DNA of 64,000 nt from Lachnospiraceae bacterium (GTDB lineage Bacteria; Bacillota; Clostridia; Lachnospirales; Lachnospiraceae), in NCBI GenBank assembly GCA_024690825.1, contig JAILOK010000129.1:62001-126000 (forward strand), written 5' to 3'. The notes under the pieces are model-generated. The model saw only the letters and a program-made list of their open reading frames with translations. It ran no database searches and had not been told where the DNA came from. Of this stretch, positions 17,209-27,387 are shown piece by piece. A program made the position numbers and the translations under genes. How positions within the stretch are numbered: the stretch's first letter is position 1; every line of letters begins with the position of its first letter.

Positions 17209-19020
17209 ATGAATATTCAAAAAGACCATATCAGAAATTTTTGTATCATAGCCCATATAGATCACGGAAAATCAACTCTTGCCGACAGGATACTTGAAAA
17301 GACGGGACTTCTTACAGAAAGAGAGATGCAGGATCAGGTCCTTGATAATATGGAACTTGAACGAGAACGGGGAATTACGATTAAATCCCAGGCTGTCCGT
17401 ACGGTATACAGGGCGAAAAACGGAGAGGAATATATCCTTAACCTGATCGATACACCGGGCCATGTCGACTTTAACTATGAAGTCAGCAGGTCTTTGGCTG
17501 CGTGTGACGGGGCGATCCTCGTCGTTGACAGTGCTCAGGGGATAGAGGCACAGACGCTTGCCAATGTTTATCTGGCAATGGAACATGATCTGGATGTGTT
17601 TCCTGTATTAAACAAGATCGATCTTCCAAGCGCGGATCCCGACCGGGTTGCAAATGAGATAGAAGATGTGATAGGGATAGAGGCCATGGATGCCCCCAGG
17701 ATCTCGGCAAAAGCCGGGACCGGCATAGATGAAGTGCTCGAAGAGATCGTAAACAGGATCCCGGAACCTGCTGGATCCGAATCCGAGCCCTTAAAGTGTC
17801 TGATATTTGATTCTGTCTACGATCCGTACAAGGGAGTTATAGTTTTCCTGCGCGTATTTGACGGCAGCGTAAAAGCCGGAGACAGCATCAGGTTTATGGC
17901 TACGGGAAAAACCGATGAAGTGGTGGAAGTCGGATATTTCGGGGCGGGAAGGTTCATACCCTGTGATGAACTGTCGGCAGGGATGGTCGGGTATATCACG
18001 GCCTCAATAAAGGATCTTCGCCAGACAAGGGTTGGTGATACAGTTACAAGCGCCGACCGTCCGTGCAAAGAAGCTCTGCCCGGATATAAAAAAGTCAATC
18101 CGATGGTGTACTGCGGTGTTTATCCGGCGGACACCAAAAGATATCCCGACCTTCGGGATGCTTTGGAAAAACTGCAGCTTAATGATGCTTCGCTAAGCTA
18201 TGAACCGGAGACATCCGTGGCATTGGGATTTGGGTTCAGGTGCGGTTTTCTGGGTCTTCTTCACCTTGACATCATTACCGAAAGACTTGAGAGGGAATAT
18301 GGTCTCGAACTTGTAACAACGGCGCCGGGAGTTGTTTATAAGGTCCATAAAACAGACGGTGAAGTGATAGAACTCACAAATCCGTCAAACCTGCCCGATG
18401 TTTCCGAGATCGATTATATGGAAGAACCGCTGGTCAGCGCCCAGATAATGGTCTCAACGGAATTTTTGGGTTCCATCATCAGTCTGTGCCAGGAAAGAAG
18501 AGGCGTTCAGAAGGACATGGAATACATGGAAGAGACAAGGGTAATGTTAAAATACGATCTTCCGTTAAATGAGATAATCTATGACTTTTTTGATGCATTA
18601 AAAAGCAGATCAAAGGGTTATGCAAGTTTTGATTATGAGATGAAGGAATATGTCCGTTCCGAACTTGTGAAGCTTGATATCCTCATCAACAGGGAATATG
18701 TGGATGCCTTGTCATTTATAGTGTTTAAGGACAGCGCATATGAGAGGGGCAGCAAAATGTGCGCCAAACTCAAGGAAGAGATTCCCAGACATCTCTTTGA
18801 GATACCGATACAGGCTGCGGTGGGAGGAAGGATAATTGCCCGGGAAACTGTCAAGGCTGTACGGAAGGATGTGCTTGCCAAGTGTTACGGAGGAGATGTT
18901 TCCAGAAAGAAAAAGCTTCTTGAAAAACAGAAGGAGGGCAAAAAGAAGATGCGTGAGATCGGAAATGTCCAGATCCCGCAAAAGGCCTTTTTGTCGGTGC
19001 TGAAGTTGGATGAAGAATGA
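17209..19020 (+). CDS. lepA: Elongation factor 4 (LepA)
   Basis: A 603-residue translational GTPase that acts on stalled or misplaced ribosomes. G-motifs are intact: '[12 protein letters not shown]' near residues 13-24 (G1), 'RGITI' (G2), 'DTPGHVDF' (G3), 'NKIDLP' (G4) and 'SAKAG' (G5). The LepA-specific C-terminal region is present, ending '[24 protein letters not shown]', which distinguishes it from EF-G. The length is normal. hemW begins inside its last codons (11-base overlap), the same lepA-hemW order as in Bacillus, so the two are translationally coupled. Confidence 0.98.
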   Translation: MNIQKDHIRNFCIIAHIDHGKSTLADRILEKTGLLTEREMQDQVLDNMELERERGITIKSQAVRTVYRAKNGEEYILNLIDTPGHVDFNYEVSRSLAACDGAILVVDSAQGIEAQTLANVYLAMEHDLDVFPVLNKIDLPSADPDRVANEIEDVIGIEAMDAPRISAKAGTGIDEVLEEIVNRIPEPAGSESEPLKCLIFDSVYDPYKGVIVFLRVFDGSVKAGDSIRFMATGKTDEVVEVGYFGAGRFIPCDELSAGMVGYITASIKDLRQTRVGDTVTSADRPCKEALPGYKKVNPMVYCGVYPADTKRYPDLRDALEKLQLNDASLSYEPETSVALGFGFRCGFLGLLHLDIITERLEREYGLELVTTAPGVVYKVHKTDGEVIELTNPSNLPDVSEIDYMEEPLVSAQIMVSTEFLGSIISLCQERRGVQKDMEYMEETRVMLKYDLPLNEIIYDFFDALKSRSKGYASFDYEMKEYVRSELVKLDILINREYVDALSFIVFKDSAYERGSKMCAKLKEEIPRHLFEIPIQAAVGGRIIARETVKAVRKDVLAKCYGGDVSRKKKLLEKQKEGKKKMREIGNVQIPQKAFLSVLKLDEE

Positions 19021-20134
19021 GATTTCGGTATATGTTCATCTGCCTTTCTGCGTAAAAAAATGCAGGTACTGCGATTTTCTGTCGGGGGTTTTCGATGATG
19101 ATCTTGTAGCGTCTTATATTGAACGTCTCTTAGGCGAGATAGGTTTTTATGAAAAACTGATCTTTGACAGGGAGATAAAGACCGTCTATTTTGGCGGCGG
19201 GACGCCATCTGCTATCCCGCCATCCTTCATAAATACCATTATTAAAAAACTTAACGGAATAAGCGGATTCGGGAACGGATGCGAGATTTCGATAGAGATG
19301 AACCCGGGAACCGTAAACGAGGAAAAGGTGAAGGCTTATCTTGAATGCGGGATAAACAGGTTCAGCATAGGACTCCAGTCCGTGAATGATAATGAGCTTG
19401 CCGCATTGGGAAGGATTCATTCCTATGATGATTTTCTTTATGCTTATGATCTGCTGAGAAAGAACGGTGTTTCAAACATCAATGTTGATCTTATGACCGG
19501 TATACCTCACGAAACTGTATCTTCCGCAGTAAGATCTCTTGAGAGTGTGTGCCGTCTTGATCCCGAACATATATCCGTATATACGCTTATCCTTGAAGAA
19601 GGCACTGTATTTTACGGTATGGAAAGAAAAGATCTTGATCTTCCCGATGAAGATACCGGATTCATGATCTACGAAGAAACGCACAGGATCTTAAAAGATC
19701 ACGGTTTTGAAAGATATGAGATCTCAAATTTTGCAAAAAAAGGTTATGAATGCCGTCATAACATTGTTTACTGGGAACTGGGAGACTATATCGGATTCGG
19801 GGCGGGCGCCGCGTCACGCCTGGGAATGCACAGGTTTTCCAACATACATGATGTAAAGGGTTATATCTCTTCAGACGGATTGAGATTAGAGGAAGATCTG
19901 CAGCTTAATGAAACAGAATGCATGAGCGAGTATCTTATCATGGGCCTTCGGATGATACGGGGGATAAGCATGAGATCCTTTAAGAAGCGGTTTGGCAGGG
20001 AACTTAAGGATGTATACGGGGATATCATTGCAAAGTATGAAAAAGAGGGCCTTTTGAGCATTTCGGATGACAGGCTTAAATTTACCCCGAGAGGACTTGA
20101 CCTGTCCAATATTGTTCTTAAGGAATTCGTGTGA
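19010..20134 (+). CDS. hemW: Radical SAM protein HemW (heme chaperone family)
   Basis: A 374-residue radical SAM protein. The cluster-binding motif is [10 protein letters not shown] (residues 16-25), i.e. CxxxCxYC as in HemW, followed by '[12 protein letters not shown]' and the family blocks 'IEMNPGTV' and '[11 protein letters not shown]'. HemW-family proteins were long annotated as oxygen-independent coproporphyrinogen oxidases, but most are now considered heme-binding chaperones; sequence alone does not decide which applies here. The C-terminal winged-helix part ('[31 protein letters not shown]') is present. It overlaps lepA by 11 bases. Confidence 0.95.
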   Translation: MKNEISVYVHLPFCVKKCRYCDFLSGVFDDDLVASYIERLLGEIGFYEKLIFDREIKTVYFGGGTPSAIPPSFINTIIKKLNGISGFGNGCEISIEMNPGTVNEEKVKAYLECGINRFSIGLQSVNDNELAALGRIHSYDDFLYAYDLLRKNGVSNINVDLMTGIPHETVSSAVRSLESVCRLDPEHISVYTLILEEGTVFYGMERKDLDLPDEDTGFMIYEETHRILKDHGFERYEISNFAKKGYECRHNIVYWELGDYIGFGAGAASRLGMHRFSNIHDVKGYISSDGLRLEEDLQLNETECMSEYLIMGLRMIRGISMRSFKKRFGRELKDVYGDIIAKYEKEGLLSISDDRLKFTPRGLDLSNIVLKEFV

Positions 20135-20140
20135 TTTTCA

Positions 20141-20169
20141 TTGTTTTTTTGTGGTTTTATTGGTAGAAT
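20141..20169 (+). promoter_or_regulatory. Promoter for the GGDEF/EAL operon
   Basis: TTGTTT (20141-20146) and TAGAAT (20164-20169) are 17 bases apart, with a start expected near 20176 and a short leader ending in GGGGGG before the ATG at 20205. Confidence 0.6.
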
Positions 20170-20204
20170 AGAGGGGTATGTATATCTAACATCGGGGGGA
20201 TGTT

Positions 20205-23200
20205 ATGACAAGTTTTGATTTCCGTTATTATACGCAAGAGGATAAGCTGGTAGCTACATCTGATATAAAGGATATACTGCCGGGTTTTTCCACGATCAAA
20301 CCCTTTGTCGGAAATATTGAGCTTGGAGCAAGGGTGTATTCCGATGACTGCAAACGGGCCATTGATTTTTTCTCTCATCTGGAGGATCTCGCCCACGATG
20401 CATGCTGCTTTATCCGTATGATGGATATAAACGGTGAGTATCCGTGGTTTCAGGTTTTTGTCCCGTACAATTCCCAAAATGAAGACTATATATCGGGTAC
20501 CTTCACAAAAATCGAGGATAATGTTGAATTTCCTTTCGGTGAAGTGACTGACAGGATGACATTCTTTTCGGTTCTGCGTTTAAGACTCGATGAGATGCCG
20601 CTTTATGATGTGGCAAATCTTATGATCATCGAACTTACATATTACAAAACGCTTGAACTGATGAATAAAGAAAAAGCGGCAAAAGCGCTTGCGGAATCGG
20701 AAGAGATAATAAGAGGCACTCTGCGTGATTCCGATCTTATCGCTTATGTCGGAAACGGCATATATCTTGCATCCTTAAACGGCATAAAGGATGACAAGAT
20801 TCTTTGTGACAAGGCTGTTCTGATGATATCCACATTAAAGATCACATGGGGAGTATACAGTGAAGATGTTCTCCCGCAGACAGTCGCCATAGGAATGAGC
20901 ACCGTCCCCCATGATTCAAGCCTTAATATCGCGGAGATCTACGACAAGGCCGCAAAAGCGCTGGTTGCGGCAAAGGACAGCCGGAAGAACACCTATATGT
21001 TCTTCACAAATACGATCAAGAAAGAAGAGGAGTTTGTAGGAAGGAACGTTTCCCTTCATGACATAGAACTTGTAAAGACGATCCTCAACCCTATACATAC
21101 ATGGGCTTATGCTGTAGATGAAAGACTTCACCTCATATACAAGAATGAGGCGCTCAATGAGAGGATACCGGGTGAATGCATAGGGTACTGCTATGATCTT
21201 ATCAAAGGCGCAAAACAGCAGTGTGTGGATTGCCCGTTAAAGAGATTTGACAAGGAGAATTCATCTGTTGATTCCGATGTATATTCTCCCGGGCTTCGCA
21301 GGATCGTTCACTGCAGGACCACCAAGCTGATCATGAGGAACAATATCCGTGTTTATATCATCGCGGAGAGCCGCGAGGATATAACCAAACATATGAACCA
21401 GCTTTCGGAAAGCATGGAAAACTTCAATAAAGCCATGCTGAAGACTCAGGATATAGTCTGGGATATAGATCTCGTGCGTAATTCGTGTACGAGGATCCGC
21501 GAGGTCAACATCCTTGCCATGACCGAGAGGAGAGTGGACAATTACGAAAATCTGCGGAGATATTTCCACGATAATGTTGTCTGTCCCGATGACAGAGAGG
21601 ACTTCTTAAATGCATCCTCGCCTGCATACTTAAGGGAGGCCGCAAAGATAGGCAGGGATTCGGTCGAGACAAAAGTCAGGCTCATGTATCAGGACGGAAC
21701 ATATCACTGGTATTCATTTAATACCGTTTTTGAGGATGACAGGGTTTTTCTGACCGCAAGGGATATCAATGACTTAAGCCAGGACATAGTAAAGGATTTC
21801 GTGACGGGCCGCAAATATGACCAGGTGAAGGATCTGAACGAAACGCAGAACGAGCTTGCCCAGAATTATGAAAGAAGCGAACATGTCAATGAACTGACAG
21901 GCATCTTTGTTTTTGAATATGATGTTCCGCAGTCGAAATACTATGTGTCGACTACTTTTGACAAGATGTTCAAGATACAGGATAATGCCCTCAAAAATGA
22001 GTGGTCGCTGCTTGAGAGTCTTGTGCCCTATGTGGATGACAAGGAGAAGTTTGATGACTTTGTGGGACGGGTAAAAAGAGAGCCCGATACTCATGAGATA
22101 ACCCTCAGGCTTGTTAATAAATATGATGTTGCGCTTTATTTCACGATCACCATTCAGACACTTAAGGGCCTGAACAACCGGATAACCAGGGTTACAGGCT
22201 GTATTCAGGATGTCAATACGGAGATGGAGATCAAAGCCGAACTGGAATTCAGGGCTGATTACGATTCCATAACGGGACTTTACAATTCCGAAGCGTTCTA
22301 CAGAAAGACCATGGAAAGGATATTCTTAAAGAACAAGTCGGAATTTGCCATGGTCGCCCTTGATATCAACAGGTTCAGGCTGATAAATGACAGATTCGGC
22401 GTTGAAGTCGGCAATAACTGTCTGAAGGAACTCGGCAAACAGATAACAAAATCCCTTCCGTGGGATGGCATAGCGGGAAGATATCAGGCAGATAATTTCT
22501 CGGTTCTCATCGAATATGAAAAAGATCAGGATATCCTTGATTATATTGAAAAACTCGGTATGGCATTCCATTTTGATGCCGCGGCAAGAAGCGGATCAAC
22601 GCTTTCCTTCGGTATTTACAAGATAGTAGACAGGGATATACCGGTCCGGCTTATGTGCGACAGGGCAAGACTTGCAAAGAAGGATATAAAGGGCAACACG
22701 CTTACGAATTTTGCCGTTTATGATGACCGCATCAGACTGCAGCAGATAAGGCTTGCGGAGATGGAAAGCGAAATGCAGGTGGCTTTGGACAGACATGAAT
22801 TCATAATGTATCTCCAGCCAAAGGTAGATCTTAACACGAACCGTATATGCGGTGCCGAGGCTTTGGTGCGCTGGCAGCATCCTGTCAAGGGACTCCGTAT
22901 GCCCGGTGATTTCCTGCCGCTTTTTGAAAATAACGGATTTATCAAAAAGATCGATGAGTATATGTGGGAGACTACCGCCATCTATCTTTCAAAACTTAAG
23001 GAAAAAGGGATACATATTCCGATCTCCGTAAATATTTCAAGACTTCATATAAACAACACCGATCTCATTGGAGAGCTTGTCGGACTGGTCAAAAAATATG
23101 ACATAGATCCGGCTCTGCTCGAGCTTGAGATAACCGAGACCATGTTTGTCGAAGATACCGACAATCTGTATGAAACCATGAGAAAACTCAAGGAGAACGG

Positions 23201-23516
23201 ATTTATCATAGAAATGGATGATTTCGGTTCTGGTTATTCTTCGCTTAATATGCTGAAGGATGCTCCCGTTGATGTGATAAAGATAGACCGCTTCTTCATA
23301 GATGAGGTGATCGATACAAAGAGAGGCAAGGTGATAGTGGCAAATTCCATAGCCATGTCAAAACAGCTTGGATTAAAGGTTATAGCCGAGGGCGTGGAAA
23401 ATCTTGAGCAGGTAGAATTCCTTAAATCAGTAAACTGTGATATAGCACAGGGCTATTATTATTCCAAGCCTGTTCCGCAGGAAGAATTTGAGGAGCTGCT
23501 TAAAAAACAGATATAA
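20205..23516 (+). CDS. GGDEF/EAL protein, EAL apparently active, GGDEF degenerate
   Basis: An 1103-residue cytoplasmic signalling protein predicted to degrade cyclic di-GMP. No membrane helices are seen. An N-terminal sensory region is followed by a cryptic GGDEF-like domain whose motif position reads GNGIY (G183). Next comes a PAS domain with a cysteine cluster ('CIGYCYDLIKG' then 'QQCVDCPL'), two further PAS-like regions (about 400-530 and 560-670), a second GGDEF domain whose motif reads YQADN after R759 (so no cyclase activity is expected), and an EAL domain. The EAL domain keeps EALVRW (E885), the Asn of 'ISVNISR', 'ELEITETMF', 'MDDFGSGYSSL', 'DVIKIDRFF' and 'IAEGVEN', so phosphodiesterase activity is likely. 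It is first in a run with the HD and PilT-like genes. Confidence 0.93.
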   Translation: MTSFDFRYYTQEDKLVATSDIKDILPGFSTIKPFVGNIELGARVYSDDCKRAIDFFSHLEDLAHDACCFIRMMDINGEYPWFQVFVPYNSQNEDYISGTFTKIEDNVEFPFGEVTDRMTFFSVLRLRLDEMPLYDVANLMIIELTYYKTLELMNKEKAAKALAESEEIIRGTLRDSDLIAYVGNGIYLASLNGIKDDKILCDKAVLMISTLKITWGVYSEDVLPQTVAIGMSTVPHDSSLNIAEIYDKAAKALVAAKDSRKNTYMFFTNTIKKEEEFVGRNVSLHDIELVKTILNPIHTWAYAVDERLHLIYKNEALNERIPGECIGYCYDLIKGAKQQCVDCPLKRFDKENSSVDSDVYSPGLRRIVHCRTTKLIMRNNIRVYIIAESREDITKHMNQLSESMENFNKAMLKTQDIVWDIDLVRNSCTRIREVNILAMTERRVDNYENLRRYFHDNVVCPDDREDFLNASSPAYLREAAKIGRDSVETKVRLMYQDGTYHWYSFNTVFEDDRVFLTARDINDLSQDIVKDFVTGRKYDQVKDLNETQNELAQNYERSEHVNELTGIFVFEYDVPQSKYYVSTTFDKMFKIQDNALKNEWSLLESLVPYVDDKEKFDDFVGRVKREPDTHEITLRLVNKYDVALYFTITIQTLKGLNNRITRVTGCIQDVNTEMEIKAELEFRADYDSITGLYNSEAFYRKTMERIFLKNKSEFAMVALDINRFRLINDRFGVEVGNNCLKELGKQITKSLPWDGIAGRYQADNFSVLIEYEKDQDILDYIEKLGMAFHFDAAARSGSTLSFGIYKIVDRDIPVRLMCDRARLAKKDIKGNTLTNFAVYDDRIRLQQIRLAEMESEMQVALDRHEFIMYLQPKVDLNTNRICGAEALVRWQHPVKGLRMPGDFLPLFENNGFIKKIDEYMWETTAIYLSKLKEKGIHIPISVNISRLHINNTDLIGELVGLVKKYDIDPALLELEITETMFVEDTDNLYETMRKLKENGFIIEMDDFGSGYSSLNMLKDAPVDVIKIDRFFIDEVIDTKRGKVIVANSIAMSKQLGLKVIAEGVENLEQVEFLKSVNCDIAQGYYYSKPVPQEEFEELLKKQI

Positions 23517-23552
23517 GCTTAAGCTGCCGTCCGAATAAGGGAGGATGTATAA

Positions 23553-24653
23553 ATGTTATTTATCAGGCAGGAAAACCTGAAAGTGGGAATGAGGCTTGCA
23601 AAGCCGATCTACAACAAAAAAGGGGTACTTCTCTACGAAAGAGATTCGAAGCTTACCAGTCAGGGCATAGAGAGCGTAAAAAATTTCGGGATCATCGGTT
23701 TATATATTCTTGAACCTGCAGAACCCGTGCCCCCCATGACCGAGGATGATATCGAATTTGAACGCTTCCAGATGGTAAGTTCCTTTATCATTCAGGATGA
23801 ATTAAAGGTTATAAAGGAAAATCACAAACAGTCGCAGCTGCAGACTTTGACGGCTTCCGTAATAAAAGGATACGGGAGACTTGACCGGAAGATCAATTTT
23901 GTACAGAATCTTCGAAGCAAGGAAGACAAGCTTGCCAAACATTCATTGAATGTTGCGATGCTTACCGCCATGATCACACATAAGCTTAATGTAAAGCTTT
24001 CCGAGCAGAACGACTGTGTTGTGGCGGCCATAGTACATGATATAGGAAAACTCGATGTTCCGCCCCAGATCCTCGAAAAGAAGGAAAGATCAAACGAGGA
24101 TGAACGGGTCATCTTAACCTGTCAGAGAAGGGGAGAACAGGATATAGAGGCTACATTCCTTGCCACCCCTTCCATAAAAAGGATCGTATCACAGTTCAAC
24201 AAACTGCTTGAAGGCGCCAGACAGGGCGTGGGAAGCGATAACCCCAAGATAGTAACGGGGGCAAAGGTGCTTCTTGTAGCAAATGATTATGACAGGATGA
24301 CTGCCATGGATGATTCCGGTGAACCGCGTTCTGAAGTGTCGGCATTGAGAGTTCTGCTTGAGAACCACTCAATATATGACCAGGATGTGGTAAATGCCCT
24401 GATACAGAGTGTTAATTTCCTTGCTCCGGGCACCTGTGTTGAGCTTACAAACGGTGAAAAAGGTCTGGTGCTTGCTGAAAATCCGGGAAATGTTCTCGAA
24501 CCCATGATACTCTGCTTTTCGGATAACAAGATCATCGATCTCGGACAGAAGCTGATCTACGGTGATCTCAAGATAAAGGATATGATGAAAACTCTGGATA
24601 ACCGGTGCATCATGGATCATGATTCACTTTCCAGGATGGGCGTCAGTTTATGA
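23553..24653 (+). CDS. HD-domain protein, partial HD-GYP resemblance
   Basis: A 366-residue protein with the N-terminal extension typical of HD-GYP proteins ('NLKVGMRLAKPIYNKKGVLL', residues 7-26) and an HD core containing 'KHSLNVAMLTAMITHKL' and 'VHDIGKLDVPPQIL' (H162, D163). The downstream HD-GYP features, a conserved His pair and the GYP tripeptide, are missing: where they are expected the sequence reads 'ILTCQRRGEQDIEATFLA'. Metal binding by the first half is plausible, but cyclic di-GMP hydrolysis is doubtful. It starts 36 bases after the GGDEF/EAL gene, with GGGAGG, and overlaps the PilT-like gene by ATGA, suggesting a regulatory role linked to both (inference). Confidence 0.88.
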   Translation: MLFIRQENLKVGMRLAKPIYNKKGVLLYERDSKLTSQGIESVKNFGIIGLYILEPAEPVPPMTEDDIEFERFQMVSSFIIQDELKVIKENHKQSQLQTLTASVIKGYGRLDRKINFVQNLRSKEDKLAKHSLNVAMLTAMITHKLNVKLSEQNDCVVAAIVHDIGKLDVPPQILEKKERSNEDERVILTCQRRGEQDIEATFLATPSIKRIVSQFNKLLEGARQGVGSDNPKIVTGAKVLLVANDYDRMTAMDDSGEPRSEVSALRVLLENHSIYDQDVVNALIQSVNFLAPGTCVELTNGEKGLVLAENPGNVLEPMILCFSDNKIIDLGQKLIYGDLKIKDMMKTLDNRCIMDHDSLSRMGVSL

Positions 24654-25705
24654 TCGATATCAAAGGACTTCTTTCGGAAGCGGTCAGGAGAGGCGCTTCC
24701 GATCTTCACATATGCTGTGGCGCATCACCGCAGTACAGGATTCACGGTAAATTAACGGATTCCAATCTTCAGAAGATGACACCTTCTGACTGTCTTGGCG
24801 TACTCCTTGATATGACAGATGAGGAACAGCGTATCGCCTTTGAAAAAGACGGCGTGATCGATGTTTCCGTATCTTTTGAGGGAGGGAGATTCAGGGTCAA
24901 TGCTTATAAACAAAGAGGAACCATCACACTGGTGATAAGGATAGTTGACACCGAGCTCCCCGATCCGAAAGAATTATTCATCCCCGGACAGGTGATGGGT
25001 CTTTGCGAAAAGGAAAAGGGACTGGTTGTTGTCTCCGGTCCGTCGGGTTCGGGAAAATCCACGGTTCTGGCTGCATTTCTTGATCATATCAATTCCACCA
25101 GAAAGAAAAATATCATAACTTTGGAAGATCCTATCGAATATCTGCATGATCATAAGGTTTCGATCGTCAACCAGAGAGAGATAGGCATAGATGCCGATTC
25201 GTATGAAGATGCTCTCGACTGCGCATTAAGAGAGGATCCGGATGTCATATTTGTTTCAAGGATAGATTCATGCGAAGTTTTACTGTCGGTTCTCAGAGCC
25301 GTTGAAAACGGCAAACTCGTATTCATTGCATCTTTCTTCACAGGTGTGAGCGATGTTGTGGCGGGATTTATCGATATGTTTGAACCCGCCAAAAGATCCT
25401 CCGTCCTGACAAGGCTTTCTTCGGCATTGGAGGGGATAGTATGCAGACAGCTTATTCCGACTAAGGACGGATACAGAAGACCTGCCTATGAGGTTCTGCT
25501 GGCAGATAATAATGTAAGAAACACGATAAGAGCAGGCAAGATCTCTCTTTTGGGAAGTCTTTTGCATAACGGACATGACAGGGGAATGTTCACCATGGAC
25601 GAATCTGTCTTTGGTCTTTATAAAAGCGGGATCATTGATGCTGATACGGCTGTCCGTTATTCTGTAAATACCGATGTTATGAAAAATATTGTTTCGCAAT
25701 CCTGA
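24650..25705 (+). CDS. PilT-like secretion ATPase with altered catalytic motifs
   Basis: A 351-residue member of the PilT/GspE superfamily: 'RGASDLHICCGASPQYRIHG' at the N-terminus, Walker A 'SGPSGSGKST' (K136), Asp box 'TLEDPIEYLHD', and 'VSIVNQREIGID'. The active site is degraded. The Walker B/catalytic segment, normally VGE[MI]RD, reads VSRIDS (R204 where the catalytic Glu belongs). The His box, normally HLV..TLHT, reads KLVFIASFFT (K222; FFT for LHT). ATP binding may remain but hydrolysis-driven retraction is unlikely. No pilin, PilB, PilC or PilM genes are nearby. It overlaps the HD gene by four bases, so it may have become a regulatory or assembly partner (inference). Confidence 0.9.
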   Translation: MIDIKGLLSEAVRRGASDLHICCGASPQYRIHGKLTDSNLQKMTPSDCLGVLLDMTDEEQRIAFEKDGVIDVSVSFEGGRFRVNAYKQRGTITLVIRIVDTELPDPKELFIPGQVMGLCEKEKGLVVVSGPSGSGKSTVLAAFLDHINSTRKKNIITLEDPIEYLHDHKVSIVNQREIGIDADSYEDALDCALREDPDVIFVSRIDSCEVLLSVLRAVENGKLVFIASFFTGVSDVVAGFIDMFEPAKRSSVLTRLSSALEGIVCRQLIPTKDGYRRPAYEVLLADNNVRNTIRAGKISLLGSLLHNGHDRGMFTMDESVFGLYKSGIIDADTAVRYSVNTDVMKNIVSQS

Positions 25706-25848
25706 GTTTCTTTGATTTTTTCTTTTTTTATTTATTAAGATTCTTAAAAGCTCCATTAACCTGAGCTCCTGATCCGGGAGTTGAAGTTTCTCTTGGGTTT
25801 ATGTGTATTTCCACAAAAAACAAATGAATATATAAGGAGGTTTTTATT

Positions 25849-27387
25849 ATGTTTGGCAGTGTTGACTCACTGGCAATGACGGGTCTTGACGCCAGACCTG
25901 TCTGCGTCGAGGCGGACATTTCCGACGGTCTGCCGGTTTTTGACATGGTCGGATACCTTGCAAAAGAGGTTGGCGAGGCAAAAGAAAGAGTGCGGACAGC
26001 GTTAAAAAACAGCGGTATCCATCTGCCGCCAAAAAGGATCACTGTAAATATCTCGCCCGGAGATATCAGAAAAAACGGGACATCATTTGATCTGCCTGTT
26101 GCTGTATCGCTGATGACTGCCATGGAGATGATCGATCCGCAATCGATAAAAGATATGATGATCTTTGGCGAACTCGGTCTGGAGGGTAAAGTCAAACCGG
26201 TGCCCGGTATACTCCCGATGGTCATAGAGGCAAGAAAACTCGGATATAAGCAATGCCTTGTTCCTTTTGACAATACGGAAGAAGGAAGCATAATAGAAGG
26301 AATAGATGTCCTGGGAGTAAAAAGCATAAATGAAACACTGTCACTCCTGACAGGAAAGACAAAGATCACTCCGGTAAAAAATGACCTAAAAATGATCCTG
26401 GCTAACGGGAAGAAGCCGCCGGATTCCGATCTGGCCGATGTAAACGGTCAGGAAGAGGTGAAAAGAGCCATGGAGATAGCGGCGGCAGGAATGCATAATA
26501 TTCTCATCATAGGTCCTCCGGGAGCCGGAAAAACCATGATGGCTAAAAGACTTCCGGGCATTCTTCCGGCACTTTCGGTTCCGGAATGCATGGAGCTTAC
26601 CAAGATCTACAGCATATCCGGTCTTCTTTCCAAAGAAGAAGGTCTTGTGACCAAAAGACCTTTTGTAAATCCCCACCACACCATAACACCGCAGGCTCTG
26701 TCGGGCGGCGGTTCAATACCCAAACCCGGCGAATGCTCGCTTGCGCATAAGGGAGTGCTCTTTCTTGATGAACTCCCCGAATTTGCGAAGAATTCTCTTG
26801 AAATATTAAGACAGCCTCTTGAGGACAGAAAGGTCCGTATTTCAAGAACACACGGAAACTATGTATTTCCGGCAGATTTTCTTTTGTGCGCGGCAATGAA
26901 TCCGTGTAAATGCGGTTATTATCCCGACAGGAGCAGATGTACCTGCACCGAAAATGATGTCAGAAAATATCTCTCAAAGATCTCCGGTCCGCTGCTTGAC
27001 CGGATAGATATATGCGTTGAGGCTTCAAGGATCGGATTTGAAGATCTTCGAAAAAAGTCCCGGAATAACGAAACGAGCACTATGGCGCGAAAAAGAGTTG
27101 AGGAAGCGGCAAAGATACAGGAGGAAAGATATAAAGGCACCGGGATCAGGTTTAACGGAGAACTGAAGATTTCGGATATGGACAGATACTGCCGACTGGG
27201 GGCCAAAGAAGAAAAACTGCTGCAGAAAGCCTATGAGACCCTTGGTCTGTCTGCAAGGAGCTGTCATCGTATCATCAGATGCGCAAGGACAATTGCGGAT
27301 CTTGACAAAAGCGAAGATATAAAAACCGTACATATCAGTGAAGCCATAGCCTACAAGAGCATTGACAGGAGGTACTGGAATGGATGA
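25849..27387 (+). CDS. yifB: YifB/ComM family Mg-chelatase-like AAA+ ATPase
   Basis: A 512-residue ATPase. The N-terminal Lon-protease-like domain has 'VEADISDGLPVFDMVG' and 'ITVNISPGDIRKNGTSFDLP'. The AAA+ core has Walker A 'GPPGAGKTMMAKRLPGILP', Walker B 'LFLDELPEF', the 'HHTITPQALSGGG' block and a cysteine cluster 'CAAMNPCKCGYYPDRSRCTC'. The C-terminus is the Mg-chelatase-type small domain. Relatives called ComM act as branch-migration helicases during natural transformation. dprA follows, overlapping by eight bases, which supports a role in DNA uptake or recombination. The start ATG has AAGGAGG upstream; the 143-base gap before it holds no convincing promoter. Confidence 0.95.
   Translation: MFGSVDSLAMTGLDARPVCVEADISDGLPVFDMVGYLAKEVGEAKERVRTALKNSGIHLPPKRITVNISPGDIRKNGTSFDLPVAVSLMTAMEMIDPQSIKDMMIFGELGLEGKVKPVPGILPMVIEARKLGYKQCLVPFDNTEEGSIIEGIDVLGVKSINETLSLLTGKTKITPVKNDLKMILANGKKPPDSDLADVNGQEEVKRAMEIAAAGMHNILIIGPPGAGKTMMAKRLPGILPALSVPECMELTKIYSISGLLSKEEGLVTKRPFVNPHHTITPQALSGGGSIPKPGECSLAHKGVLFLDELPEFAKNSLEILRQPLEDRKVRISRTHGNYVFPADFLLCAAMNPCKCGYYPDRSRCTCTENDVRKYLSKISGPLLDRIDICVEASRIGFEDLRKKSRNNETSTMARKRVEEAAKIQEERYKGTGIRFNGELKISDMDRYCRLGAKEEKLLQKAYETLGLSARSCHRIIRCARTIADLDKSEDIKTVHISEAIAYKSIDRRYWNG

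Noticed and set aside
23517-23552. GCCGTCCGAATAA as a sigma-28 promoter before the HD gene
   Set aside because: The -10 octamer is interrupted and no TAAA lies 15 bases upstream.
25728-26369. A 213-residue minus-strand open frame over the start of yifB and the gap before it
   Set aside because: It is antisense to a well-conserved gene, has low-complexity Ser/Pro/Ile composition and no ribosome site; a frame shadow is the simplest reading.
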